DNA from: Planctomycetota bacterium
GTDB lineage: Bacteria > Planctomycetota > B129-G9
Length of the DNA stretch: 6,816 nucleotides
Direction: 5' to 3'
Assembly: GCA_030607235.1 (NCBI GenBank)
Contig: JAUWEX010000061.1
Span: forward strand, 1-6,816
Made by a program: the position numbers and the translations under genes. Positions 1 through 5,774 of the stretch are shown here, one piece after another. Below the pieces are notes generated by a model. It had not been told where the DNA came from. It saw only the letters and a list, made by a program, of their open reading frames with translations, and searched no databases. The first letter of the stretch is position 1. Every line of letters starts with the position of its first letter.

Positions 1-103
1 GTTTCTCGAACAGCGGCTCGATCTGCGCCCAGTCGCCGAGGTCGGCATCGGCAGGAACGAAACTGCGCGGAAATTCATTTTTTTCCACCTTGATGTTAAG
101 CAT
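1..103 (-). CDS. M3 family oligoendopeptidase, N-terminal fragment
   Basis: Only the first 34 codons are inside the window; the gene continues past base 1. The peptide starts MLNIKVEKNEFPRSFVPADA and goes on with DLGDWAQIEPLFEK. The 'PRSFVPAD..L.DW..IEPLFE' pattern is what I recall at the N-terminus of M3-family (oligoendopeptidase F-like) zinc peptidases, particularly planctomycete ones. These are cytoplasmic enzymes that degrade short peptides using an HExxH zinc site much further along the protein, which cannot be seen here. The ATG at 101-103 is supported by a good Shine-Dalgarno, GAGGAG, ending six bases upstream, and by a TATAAT promoter about 55 bases upstream. The family call rests on a short stretch and on memory, so it is moderate; the existence of the gene is well supported by start, SD and promoter together. 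Confidence 0.68.
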   Translation of the reverse strand, partial: MLNIKVEKNEFPRSFVPADADLGDWAQIEPLFEK

Positions 104-158
104 CGGTAACTCCTCGTTGCGAGATTTCACAAAAAAAATTGTCCAATATCGAAAGCGC

Positions 159-187
159 ATTATACACAACAACACCGACGGAATAAA
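159..187 (-). promoter_or_regulatory. Sigma-70-type promoter of the oligoendopeptidase gene
   Basis: On the minus strand a perfect TATAAT lies at 164-159, preceded after a 17-base spacer by a weak -35 hexamer, TTTATT (187-182). Transcription would start near 152, giving a leader of about 50 bases that holds the GAGGAG SD. The surrounding sequence is AT-rich compared with the genes, as expected for a promoter. The -10 is strong evidence; the -35 is poor. Confidence 0.5.
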
Positions 188-223
188 GGTCGTGTTAATC
201 AATAAGATTCTCTCCGAAAACAA

Positions 224-248
224 AAAGCCCCCTGTATCAGGGGGCTTT
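224..248 (-). terminator. Rho-independent terminator, leftward
   Basis: An 11-base-pair perfect stem, AAAGCCCCCTG / CAGGGGGCTTT, closes a three-base loop (235-237). Read on the minus strand the stem is followed by a T-rich stretch (CTTTTTGTTTTC), the classic form; on the plus strand it is followed by GGTCCG, so it works mainly leftward. It sits 21 bases after the stop codon of the PEP-CTERM remnant and was presumably that gene's terminator. It now also insulates the oligoendopeptidase promoter from upstream transcription. Confidence 0.82.
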
Positions 249-269
249 GGTCCGTTGTGTTTCAGGGGC

Positions 270-386
270 TTATTTGCGGAATTCCCGCCGCGCCACCACG
301 AACAGCCCCGAAGCGCCGGCGAGCATGATGGCGATCGTGGAAGGCTCGGGGATGGGTTCGCAGTGCGTGGTGAAATAATATGCGAT
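270..386 (-). pseudogene. Orphan PEP-CTERM sorting-signal tail (gene remnant)
   Basis: The minus strand encodes 38 codons and a TAA stop (272-270). The visible C-terminus has every part of a PEP-CTERM domain: CEPIPEPSTIAIM, a hydrophobic segment (IAIMLAGASGLFVVA), then the basic end ARREFRK. In Gram-negative bacteria this tail directs an exported protein to the EpsH/exosortase system. Upstream in the same frame there is a TAA (389-387) and then more stops, and no ATG or GTG precedes the PEP motif, so nothing can be translated with this tail as an anchor. A terminator follows at the right distance. The 3' end and terminator of a PEP-CTERM gene therefore survive while the body has been lost, perhaps replaced by the neighbouring rightward gene. 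A frameshift is less likely because the other two frames show no convincing protein. Confidence 0.72.
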
Positions 387-466
387 TTATCCGCGGCGCG
401 ATCAGACCCATCGCGCGACTCATACGTAAAACCCTGTGTAGATTGACACTGAGAGCAAGGAAAGAT

Positions 467-1099
467 ATGTACGCACCCGAATGCCGCTATCACAAAAAAC
501 GCCTCGCGATGACAAACTGCGCCTCGTGCGGCGCGCCGGTATGCCGCGATTGCGCGCAGCCTGCGCCAGACGGCAGGCTGTTGTGCCGGGAGTGCTGCGT
601 CCGGCAGGGCCTGCCGCAAAAACGCGGCGGCGCGATTAACAATCTAGCGATTGTTTCGATAATATTCGCAACCATATGCGCGCTGCTTTTGTTGCTGGGA
701 CTGCCTGGCTTGAAACATCTGCTATCCCCCATCAATGCGCTCACTGCATACTGCCTGCTGTTAATCGTGTTCAACATTTTCCTGATCCGCCGCCACAAAT
801 GGGCCTACTGGGTCTGCATAGCGCACGCCGTTTTGATGCTGCTGCTTTTTGCCGCCCTGATCGTACTGATAGTATTCGCAATCGTCAACATAGCCGGCGA
901 GGACTCCGCGCAATCGAGCTATAAAATTCTCATAGTCGCGATCTGGTTGTTTGCTATATTTCCCTTATTAAGTATGCTGCCGTTTCTTCTGGTTCCGACA
1001 ATGTTAGTGCTGCCTATCATGGCTTTGTGCGTTCTCACGCGCCCGGCGGTCAGGCTGGAGTTCGGATATCTGCCGAAACAAAAAGAGGTTACAGTATAA
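467..1099 (+). CDS. B-box-like zinc-finger multi-pass membrane protein
   Basis: A 210-residue protein of unknown function. The first 45 residues are a cysteine-rich zinc-binding module with ligands C6, H9, C18, C21, C26, C29, C40 and C43, a C-x2-H ... C-x2-C-x4-C-x2-C ... C-x2-C spacing like the B-box fingers that bacteria often put in front of membrane domains. Hydrophobic segments follow at about 59-79, 86-106, 113-142 and 153-190 (the last may be two helices), with a basic RRHKW turn at 108-112. The short C-terminus (RPAVRLEFGYLPKQKEVTV) is charged. I chose the ATG at 467 because it has an AAGGAAAG SD just upstream and begins right before the finger; the longer reading from 380 has no SD and adds an arginine-rich stretch. 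No clear promoter is visible. The finger may bind a protein partner at the cytoplasmic face, but that is inference. Confidence 0.8.
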   Translation: MYAPECRYHKKRLAMTNCASCGAPVCRDCAQPAPDGRLLCRECCVRQGLPQKRGGAINNLAIVSIIFATICALLLLLGLPGLKHLLSPINALTAYCLLLIVFNIFLIRRHKWAYWVCIAHAVLMLLLFAALIVLIVFAIVNIAGEDSAQSSYKILIVAIWLFAIFPLLSMLPFLLVPTMLVLPIMALCVLTRPAVRLEFGYLPKQKEVTV

Positions 1100-1121
1100 T
1101 TTCCAAATTGCCGAGAAAGTA

Positions 1122-1150
1122 TTGCAAAGCGTCGCCGCCGGTAGTAGAAT
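1122..1150 (+). promoter_or_regulatory. Sigma-70-type promoter of pckA
   Basis: TTGCAA (1122-1127) and TAGAAT (1145-1150) are separated by exactly 17 bases, close to the bacterial housekeeping consensus. Transcription would begin near 1157, leaving a leader of about 43 bases that ends in the CAGGAG SD of pckA. This gives pckA its own start even though the membrane-protein gene ends only 100 bases upstream. I see no obvious operator repeat or riboswitch fold in the leader. Confidence 0.5.
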
Positions 1151-1199
1151 CCCCGGCCTTTCCCGAACCGAAAAATTTAATTTAGTCCAGGAGTTTTCG

Positions 1200-2804
1200 A
1201 TGTCTTTCTTCGACAACATCGACGCGTTGATGGCCCGGCAGCGAAAGACCAACATCGACACCGACCGCGAAGAACTGATAAAACTTTCCATCGAACGAAG
1301 AGAGGCGATCCGCGCCGCCAACGGCGCGCTGGCAACCTGGACGCGGCCCGAATCCACCGGCCGCAGCCCCGCCGACACCCACATCGTGCGCCACCCCGAA
1401 AGCGAAGACAGGATCGACTGGGGGCCGATCAACCACCCGATGGAACCCGAAGTCTTCGCCATGCTCGAAGAAGAAGCGCTGGCGATGCTGGAGCAGGCCG
1501 GAGAAGTTTTCGAGACCAACCGCTACCTCGGCGCCGACGGCAAATACGCCCTGCACGTGCGCACAATAACCGCCTCGACCCTGACCGCCCTGTTTGCCTG
1601 CAACATGTTCCGCGACAAGCCCGACGACGCCCATCGGAGCGTCTTCGACGGCAAGCCCTACACCATCGTCGTCCTCCCCTACCACAAACTCGACCCGGCG
1701 AAATACCGCGGCAGACTTCGCGATATTGATACCGACATGGTCATCGCCATGGACTTCGACCGCCGTCTGACGATAATCATCGGCAACGCCTACATGGGCT
1801 CGGTCAAGAAAGCGATGTTCACAGTGATGAACTACATGCTGCCCAACGAAGACATCCTGCCGCTGCACTGCTCGGCCAACGAGGGCACAAACGGCGACAT
1901 CGCCCTGTTCCTCGGGCTTTCGGGCACGGGCAAAACGACGATCTCGTCGGACCCCGACCGCTCGCTGCTCGGCGACGACGAATTCGGCTGGGGCGCCAAC
2001 GGGGTGTTCAATTTCGAAAACGGCTGCTACGCCAAGTGCGTGGATCTCGACCCGCGCAAGGAAGAGCAGATTTACAACGCGATCCGCCACGGCGCAATCG
2101 TCGAAAACGCGATGATCTATCCGCAGGGCGACTTCGACTTCTTTGACAAGCGCCTGACCGAAAACTCGCGCGCGTCGTACCTGCTGACCGCCATCGACAA
2201 CATCAAAGCCAGCGCCATCGGCGGCCACCCAAAGACGATCATCTTCCTGACCGCCGACGCCAACGGAGTTCTGCCGCCGGTCGCGCGACTCAACCGCGAA
2301 CAGGCGATGCTGCAATTCATGATGGGCTACACCAGCAAACTGGCCGGGACCGAGACGGGCATCACCGAGCCGCAAAGCACCTTCAGCGCGTTTTTCGGCG
2401 CGCCGTTCATGTCGCTCAAGCCCGACGTATACACCGGACTGCTCGGCGAATACATGGATCGCTACGGCACCAAGGTCTACATGGTCAATACCGGCTGGTC
2501 CGGCGGGCCTTACGGCGTGGGCAAGCGGATGGACCTCAACCTGACACGGCGCATCGTATCCGCGGTACTTAACGGTGAATTGGAAGACGTGGAATACCGC
2601 ACCAACGAGCGTTTCCACCTCGACGTGCCGCTCTCGTGCCCCGGCGTGGATCCGGTCGTGCTCACCCCTAAGACCACCTGGCCCGACCAAGCCGCATACG
2701 AGCCGCAGGCCGACAAACTAGCCGGCGATTTCAAAAAGGTCTTCGAGAAAAAATATCTCGGCCGCGTAGACGACGCGATCGCAGCGCAGTGCCCGGGCCG
2801 CTAG
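1200..2804 (+). CDS. pckA: Phosphoenolpyruvate carboxykinase (ATP)
   Basis: A 534-residue cytoplasmic enzyme, full length for the ATP-type family (E. coli about 540). It interconverts oxaloacetate plus ATP with phosphoenolpyruvate, CO2 and ADP, for gluconeogenesis or, in some anaerobes, CO2 fixation. Visible landmarks in order are: the substrate-arginine segment GRSPADTHIVR (R55); the metal/substrate lysines in YMGSVKK (K203, K204); the metal-binding histidine in LPLHCSAN (H223); the kinase-1a P-loop GLSGTGKT (239-246); the kinase-2 aspartates in LLGDDEFGW (D259, D260); the arginine in ENSRASY (R324); and the C-terminal nucleotide-contact region around VNTGWSGGPYGVGKR (429-443). The ATG at 1200 is preceded by CAGGAG at 1188-1193; a longer in-frame reading from a TTG at 1122 overlaps the promoter and has no SD. 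The YMGS segment differs from the usual YAGE. All core catalytic motifs are intact, so the enzyme should be active. Confidence 0.96.
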   Translation: MSFFDNIDALMARQRKTNIDTDREELIKLSIERREAIRAANGALATWTRPESTGRSPADTHIVRHPESEDRIDWGPINHPMEPEVFAMLEEEALAMLEQAGEVFETNRYLGADGKYALHVRTITASTLTALFACNMFRDKPDDAHRSVFDGKPYTIVVLPYHKLDPAKYRGRLRDIDTDMVIAMDFDRRLTIIIGNAYMGSVKKAMFTVMNYMLPNEDILPLHCSANEGTNGDIALFLGLSGTGKTTISSDPDRSLLGDDEFGWGANGVFNFENGCYAKCVDLDPRKEEQIYNAIRHGAIVENAMIYPQGDFDFFDKRLTENSRASYLLTAIDNIKASAIGGHPKTIIFLTADANGVLPPVARLNREQAMLQFMMGYTSKLAGTETGITEPQSTFSAFFGAPFMSLKPDVYTGLLGEYMDRYGTKVYMVNTGWSGGPYGVGKRMDLNLTRRIVSAVLNGELEDVEYRTNERFHLDVPLSCPGVDPVVLTPKTTWPDQAAYEPQADKLAGDFKKVFEKKYLGRVDDAIAAQCPGR

Positions 2805-2851
2805 GCCGGGCAATCACGAATTATATCCCGAATTCGATACGGAAATTATTT

Positions 2852-3112
2852 ATGGCCAAACAAAACTACTCCGCCCACCAGCAGCGGATAATCAAAAACT
2901 ACTACAAGAACAAAGACGACATTCAAAACCAGAAACTCGGCGAAATTATCGCTGAGATTTATCTTGCCGAAACCGACAAGAAAAAGGCCTCGCTTTGGAA
3001 GCGTGTCGAAAAGACGCTGGCGCACCTCGAAGTCCACCCCAAGACAATCAAGTTTGTCGTGGAGAATCAGGACCTCGAAACGCTCTCCGAGATCGCCTCG
3101 GAATTGTTCTAA
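2852..3112 (+). CDS. Conserved-looking 86-residue helical protein, function unknown
   Basis: Begins MAKQNYSAHQQRIIKNYYKN and is rich in Lys, Glu and Asp with no membrane segment, cysteine or signal peptide. It is therefore probably a small soluble cytoplasmic protein, mostly alpha-helical: helix-like stretches run from about 9-40 and 43-60, with a final short helix ending in ETLSEIASELF. I vaguely recall similar 'YS.HQQ.IIK.YY.N' proteins in planctomycete genomes annotated as hypothetical, but cannot name a family. The ATG at 2852 is chosen because GGAAA lies about eight bases upstream; the longer reading starts inside the end of pckA. It is 47 bases after pckA with no good terminator between them, so it may share that transcript. 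A basic N-terminal half and acidic C-terminal half might suggest nucleic-acid or ribosome contact, which is only a guess. Confidence 0.75.
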   Translation: MAKQNYSAHQQRIIKNYYKNKDDIQNQKLGEIIAEIYLAETDKKKASLWKRVEKTLAHLEVHPKTIKFVVENQDLETLSEIASELF

Positions 3113-3129
3113 GATCTTCCGCTTTTTTT
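3099..3129 (+). terminator. Possible weak terminator after the 86-residue gene
   Basis: A short stem CGGAA (3099-3103) / TTCCG (3117-3121) with a 13-base loop spans the stop codon and is followed by C and seven T residues (3123-3129). The T-tract in an otherwise GC-rich stretch is striking, but a five-pair stem with a long loop is weak, so this may only be partly effective. Confidence 0.35.
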
Positions 3130-3220
3130 CACAGAGCCTTGCGCGCCGGTTGAGGATATGATACCATTTGGAAAGAAATTGAATCTCGATAGGTGGGGTT
3201 TCCGCAAAAAGGAGCAAGGT

Positions 3221-3550
3221 ATGGCAGACAACGTAATTGACGTCAACGACGACAACTTTGAAGCGGAAGTCCTGAAATCGGATATGCCGGTTCTGGTAGA
3301 TTTCTGGGCGCCGTGGTGCGGGCCCTGCCGCATGATTACGTCGATCGTCGCCGAACTCGCCGCCGACAACGCCGGCAAGGCCAAAATCTGCAAATGCAAC
3401 ACGGACGAAAGCATCAACGTCGCACAGAAATATCTGATCCGCTCGATCCCGACGCTGATTATTATAAAAGGCGGCGAAGTCGCCGAGCAGATCGTCGGCG
3501 CGCGTAGCAAAGAAGACCTGCAGACGTTCCTCGACAAGCACATTAACTGA
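3221..3550 (+). CDS. trxA: Thioredoxin
   Basis: A 109-residue single-domain thioredoxin, the normal length for the family. It is a cytoplasmic dithiol reductant recharged by thioredoxin reductase, reducing disulfides in many client proteins. The redox site is WCGPC (32-36) in the context VDFWAPWCGPCRM, the buried acid is D27, and the cis-proline loop is RSIPT (P77). Beta-strand segments VLVDFWA and TLIIIKGGEVAEQIVGA and the C-terminal helix SKEDLQTFLDKHIN are all present. The ATG at 3221 has a near-perfect AAGGAG SD (3209-3214) with a six-base spacer; an in-frame ATG at 3158 would add an unrelated basic stretch. Odd feature: residues 57-59 read CKC, where other thioredoxins usually carry at most one cysteine, giving an extra CxC pair. 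There is a terminator just downstream. No reductase gene is visible here. Confidence 0.95.
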   Translation: MADNVIDVNDDNFEAEVLKSDMPVLVDFWAPWCGPCRMITSIVAELAADNAGKAKICKCNTDESINVAQKYLIRSIPTLIIIKGGEVAEQIVGARSKEDLQTFLDKHIN

Positions 3551-3569
3551 AAATTTAACGTCAAAAACA

Positions 3570-3600
3570 AACAGGCCTCGTCCACAGGGCGGGGCCTGTT
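3570..3600. terminator. Bidirectional rho-independent terminator between converging genes
   Basis: An 11-pair stem, AACAGGCCTCG (3570-3580) with CGGGGCCTGTT (3590-3600), including one G-T pair, closes a nine-base loop. On the plus strand it runs into TTTTCATTT, 20 bases after the thioredoxin stop. On the minus strand it runs into TTTGTTTTTGA, 30 bases after the stop of the 88-residue membrane protein gene. One hairpin can therefore end both the rightward and leftward transcription units. Confidence 0.85.
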
Positions 3601-3629
3601 TTCATTTGCTCGTTTATCTTGCGCGGCGG

Positions 3630-3896
3630 CTAACCGCCGGAGCCATAGGGCATACCGGGCGTTTGCGGTTGGGGTATTGGGTTCTCCAGCCGATCAATGT
3701 GTTTGTCTGCAGGGCCGAACGCACCCTTCTCCGACGCAACCAGCAACACGATCAGCCACACGGCGATAAAAACGATCGTCGTAACCAGCGTCGCGCGCCC
3801 GACGTCTTTGCGCAATTCACCCGAAGTGGGCTTTTTGGGCGAACCAACCCGGCTTTCGTTGTTCCGAGAAGTTTTGTCCTGTGTTTTCGTGTCCAT
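3630..3896 (-). CDS. Small single-pass membrane protein with Pro/Gly-rich tail
   Basis: An 88-residue protein I do not recognise. Residues 1-33 are hydrophilic and basic (MDTKTQDKTS ... KKPTSGELRKDVGR). A single hydrophobic segment spans about 35-54 (ATLVTTIVFIAVWLIVLLVA). The last 30 residues are soluble and rich in Pro and Gly (ENPIPQPQTPGMPYGSGG). The basic N-terminal side suggests it stays in the cytoplasm with the tail outside, by the positive-inside rule. The start is the ATG at 3896-3894, whose A is also the last base of the previous gene's TGA (TGATG overlap), with an AAGGGG SD eight bases upstream inside that gene. Two GTG codons just ahead are too close to the SD. The one-base overlap implies translational coupling to the secreted propeller protein, so the two products may work together at the envelope. 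Confidence 0.72.
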   Translation of the reverse strand: MDTKTQDKTSRNNESRVGSPKKPTSGELRKDVGRATLVTTIVFIAVWLIVLLVASEKGAFGPADKHIDRLENPIPQPQTPGMPYGSGG

Positions 3897-5170
3897 CACC
3901 ACGGCCCCTTCTTCTTATTATTGTTGTTTTTTGTTATGATAATTTTTCGCTTCGCTATGTCCCAGGCGAATCTGGAGGCGTTTTCCCGGTACCATTTCTC
4001 CCATTTCGCTACCGCCTCGCGGCGCTCTTCAAAAGTCCCATCGGGCTTGAACCCGAAATTTTCGCCGGTCAACTCCTTGAGCGTCTCTATCGTGCGAGCG
4101 CGCATCTTGGCGTCACCCAGCACCAGCATCTTGATCAGCCCGAACAACAGGTAGCGCGGGTTGGGCACCTCGTCGGGCGCTATCGTCATGACGGCGGTAA
4201 CGTAGGCCGTCTCGAATTTGCCGGTGGTATCAGCCGAGGCCAATTCCTTAAGCACCGCGTCGGCGGTCCCGGCCACTTCGGCGGATTTATCGAGGGTTAT
4301 CGCGGCGAATTTTTCCATTAAATCGGGCACTTTGGCCTGAATATCCTCGTCCTTCGAAACGACCAGTTCGACCATCCACGGATCGCCGGCCTTCGTTCGG
4401 GTAAAACGCAGGTCCACCAACGCCGCGGCCTTCAATTGATTCGACGAAGCGCCCAGCAAGGCCACGATGTCGTCGAGTGCTTCGGCGGGTTTTTTCGTTT
4501 TCCATTCGGCAAAATCGGACATCTTTTTCGTCGCGATTTTCTTGCCGCTGGCCGCATCGTAATAAATCGCCTCTTCGCCGAACTCCAGTAACAGTATCGA
4601 GCCATAACGGCTGGCCTTCTTTAATTTGCGTCCCCGCAGAAACTCCGTTACGATGGCCTTGCCGCGTTCCACCTCGACAAAAGCGGCCCGCTTGTCGGTG
4701 AGCACGTAAACACGGTCGCCGCCGAAAATTTCGAATACGACGATCTTTTCGCCCCCCACGTAATACCGCCACTCTACCTTGCCATCGGCGGCGTTCACCC
4801 GACACAACTGATCGGCAAGCCTGATGTAGAGTTTCTCGCCGTCGAGTTTGAGTTTCTTGGGGCCTTTGGCGGCTACCGTCCAGCATATCCGGCCGTTGGC
4901 CTCGGAGAGGCAGACCACCTCGCGCTCGCCCCATGCCAACAGGTAATCGCCGATCTTCTCGACCTTGTCCGGCGGATAGCGGAGTTTGGTCTCCCAGCGA
5001 GTATTGCCGTTGGATTCGATCGCGAGAACGCTCTTGTCCTTGATAACATAGCCCACTGACGGAATTTCCTTTTCGCCGTCTTTGTCCACCGCGACGCCCA
5101 CTGTGGACAAAACCAGGACCGCCAGCAACGCCAGCGCCGCCGCGCGGAATTTTTTTGTCGTATCAGCCAT
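3896..5170 (-). CDS. Exported PQQ-like propeller protein with alpha-helical C-terminal half
   Basis: A 424-residue protein with an export signal: basic MADTTKKFR, hydrophobic AAALALLAVLVLSTVGVAV to about residue 28, and no lipobox cysteine. Residues 36-215 show short repeats of the PQQ/WD40-like propeller type, for example VLAIESNGNTRWE (48-60), VVCLSEANGRICW (85-97), LCRVNAADGKVEW (122-134) and VYVLTDKRAAFVEVERGKAI (154-173); there are too few blades for a complete enzyme propeller. From about 230 on, the protein is helical with HEAT-like character and ends with TGENFGFKPDG followed by ERREAVAKWEKWY (368-394), a segment I associate with planctomycete HEAT-repeat proteins. No catalytic motif is seen, so a scaffold or binding role outside the inner membrane is the cautious guess. 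The ATG has an AAAGGGGG SD. The last residues (NNNNKKKGPW) are a low-complexity tail that also carries the next gene's SD. Confidence 0.8.
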   Translation of the reverse strand: MADTTKKFRAAALALLAVLVLSTVGVAVDKDGEKEIPSVGYVIKDKSVLAIESNGNTRWETKLRYPPDKVEKIGDYLLAWGEREVVCLSEANGRICWTVAAKGPKKLKLDGEKLYIRLADQLCRVNAADGKVEWRYYVGGEKIVVFEIFGGDRVYVLTDKRAAFVEVERGKAIVTEFLRGRKLKKASRYGSILLLEFGEEAIYYDAASGKKIATKKMSDFAEWKTKKPAEALDDIVALLGASSNQLKAAALVDLRFTRTKAGDPWMVELVVSKDEDIQAKVPDLMEKFAAITLDKSAEVAGTADAVLKELASADTTGKFETAYVTAVMTIAPDEVPNPRYLLFGLIKMLVLGDAKMRARTIETLKELTGENFGFKPDGTFEERREAVAKWEKWYRENASRFAWDIAKRKIIITKNNNNKKKGPW

Positions 5171-5212
5171 CGGTGCCCCCTTTGAAAAAGATGCTTAAAT
5201 CGGGTCACGCAG

Positions 5213-5770
5213 TTATTCTTTTGCCTTGCGCGCGGCCTCTCGGCCCATCTCCAGCGCGCGCCCGGCGTCGTCGGAGCGGACGAGTTTTTTACCTGTAACT
5301 TCTACGAGCGCCTCGAAGTCGATCCCGCTGAAACAGGCCGCCGCCGCGCCGAGCATAATCAGGTTGGCGTTGGAGGTGCGGCCGAAATTGTCCTCCGAAA
5401 TTTGAGACGCGGCAATCGCGATATGCTTCACATTTTTTTCGACCGCCGGTTCGACCGTCGCCGGATCGTAGAGTACTATCGCACTCTCGGCCGCGTCGAC
5501 GATAGTCGCGTCGTAGCCCTTCTGCGCCATCGCCACAATGCATCGCGGGTGGTCGACTCGCGGATACGCCACCCATCCCCGCGCCGCGCACACGTCGGCG
5601 CGAACGTCCGTGCCGCGGGCCTCCGGCCCGTACGCGGCGTACGTGGTCGCGTGTTCGAGGCCCTCGGCGACGAGTGCCTGCGCCAAAAAGTTCGCCGCCA
5701 GTATAACGCCCTGGCCGCCGATGCCGCAGAATCGCACCGCTACGTCGGGATTGCTGGTTACGCTCTGCAT
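5213..5770 (-). CDS. korC: 2-oxoacid:ferredoxin oxidoreductase, gamma subunit (KorC/PorG-like)
   Basis: A 185-residue protein, the expected length for the gamma subunit of the CoA-dependent 2-oxoacid:ferredoxin oxidoreductases, which convert 2-oxoglutarate or pyruvate plus CoA to the acyl-CoA, CO2 and reduced ferredoxin. Visible family motifs are the N-terminal glycine motif VRFCGIGGQGVILAANFLA (12-30), YAAYGPEARG (44-53) and the later NANLIMLGA (134-142). The usual EARGG is EARGTD here. Substrate cannot be fixed from the gamma subunit alone; EAR-containing sequences lean toward the 2-oxoglutarate type. The alpha and beta subunits are not in the window; they would have to lie upstream of lgt or elsewhere. 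The start ATG is four bases after the lgt stop with no strong SD of its own (TAAGAAA), so its translation is probably coupled to lgt. Its presence suggests ferredoxin-based, low-oxygen metabolism. Confidence 0.88.
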   Translation of the reverse strand: MQSVTSNPDVAVRFCGIGGQGVILAANFLAQALVAEGLEHATTYAAYGPEARGTDVRADVCAARGWVAYPRVDHPRCIVAMAQKGYDATIVDAAESAIVLYDPATVEPAVEKNVKHIAIAASQISEDNFGRTSNANLIMLGAAAACFSGIDFEALVEVTGKKLVRSDDAGRALEMGREAARKAKE

Positions 5771-5774
5771 TTTC

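Noticed and set aside
380..466. Upstream extension of the zinc-finger protein to an ATG at 380
   Set aside because: No SD before 380, the extra 29 residues are arginine-rich with no family resemblance, and they run antisense to the PEP-CTERM remnant; the ATG at 467 has a good SD and starts right at the finger.
1095..1100. TATAAT at the end of the zinc-finger gene as a pckA promoter
   Set aside because: A perfect -10 by sequence, but no acceptable -35 at the right spacing and it overlaps the stop codon; the pair at 1122-1150 fits better.
1182..2690. Long open frame antisense to pckA (502 codons)
   Set aside because: Composition is that of a shadow of a GC-rich gene, with repeated Val/Asp/Gly/His runs, no motif, and full overlap with an unmistakable enzyme gene.
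2790..2812. GC-rich hairpin across the pckA stop codon (TGCCCGG / CCGGGCA, nine-base loop)
   Set aside because: The stem is real on paper but has no T-tract after it, and seven-pair GC stems arise easily in this base composition; not called as a terminator.
3139..3167. Possible thioredoxin promoter TTGCGC, 17-base spacer, TACCAT
   Set aside because: The spacing is right but both hexamers match consensus poorly; other weak -10-like sites (TATGAT) lie in the same stretch, so no single site can be chosen.
3624..3639. Small hairpin CGGCGG-CTAA-CCGCCG over the stop of the 88-residue gene
   Set aside because: Short, made of common GC triplets and with no T-tract; the strong bidirectional terminator at 3570-3600 explains termination.
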